Made by a program: the position numbers and the translations under genes | From: Loripinus fragilis | Lineage: Eukaryota > Mollusca > Bivalvia > Lucinida > Lucinidae | DNA length: 64,000 nt | NCBI GenBank assembly: GCA_964019695.1 | Contig: OZ026527.1 | Location: 74,983,471 to 75,047,470 of the forward strand | Direction: 5' to 3' | Shown: one piece after another, positions 63,766-64,000 of the stretch | Layout of the letters: every line of letters begins with the position of its first letter | Position numbering within the stretch: the stretch's first letter is position 1 | The notes under the pieces: generated by a model | Seen by the model: only the letters and a program-made list of their open reading frames with translations | What the model was told of the DNA's origin: nothing | Databases searched by the model: none

Positions 63766-64000
63766 CTCACCAAAGGGTCGTGTAATTCTTGATCAAATTT
63801 TTATTTGTAAAGTTGGAAACAAAAATGCATTGCACTTTTTCTTTCACCATCTTAATTATTTTAACGAAATGGTTGTTTTGTTGAATGAAATTCGTAATTT
63901 CCATCCACTTAACTTTGCTATAAGGAGCTGTCAACCATTTACAAATGAGAAAAAATGAGTATCAAGGCCATACAAAAGTTACATTTGTATATTACAGATA

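Overview
The window is eukaryotic nuclear DNA. It is AT-rich and intron-rich, and crowded with short inverted-repeat elements, tRNA-headed SINEs and satellites. The repeat flavour (foldback MITEs opening GAGCCGCGACATG, repeats ending in GGCTCAGGTGAGCTAAAA, runs of TGACCTTGAC) and the divergence of the one protein gene suggest a mollusc, most likely a bivalve. The species call is inference from repeat style. Nothing bacterial, plasmid-like or viral was seen.

Only one intact host gene could be built. It is a ceramide synthase (Lag1/LASS, Hox-domain type) on the minus strand, from the start codon at 34483 to the stop at 4761. Ten coding exons were joined by hand. All splice sites are GT-AG, all phases agree, and the product is 394 residues. 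The protein has an N-terminal glycosylation sequon, a first membrane segment, a Hox-like segment with a WFRRR helix, the Lag1 motif with its His-His pair, and an acidic serine-rich tail. Its introns hold most of the repeats in the left half of the window.

Layout: 1-4.7 kb is downstream of the gene (MITEs, a SINE, hairpins). 4.8-34.5 kb is the gene. Intron 8 holds a 1.7 kb DNA element rich in CGTACG-type motifs. Intron 6 holds a 660 bp element with 77 bp inverted repeats and a mariner-like element. Intron 1 (8.8 kb) holds two arrays of a 60 bp satellite, a related palindrome and a 2 kb-spaced direct repeat. 34.5-38.2 kb is the upstream flank, with a block of roughly 0.35-0.48 kb repeats carrying DR1-type nuclear-receptor sites. 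41.5-43.6 kb is an element with about 520 bp inverted arms. 44.9-46.4 kb is a degenerate satellite of about 185 bp. 49.2-51.2 kb is an old tandem duplication. 52.9-56.0 kb is a broken LINE carrying two nested insertions. 57-64 kb holds more MITEs, a SINE and two short tandem-repeat blocks.

No new multi-gene system was found. The observations most worth a second look are the DR1 sites upstream of the ceramide synthase, a MITE 11 bp from a splice donor, the satellite's kinship with a palindromic element, and the unusual 660 bp element with an apparent 12 bp target duplication.
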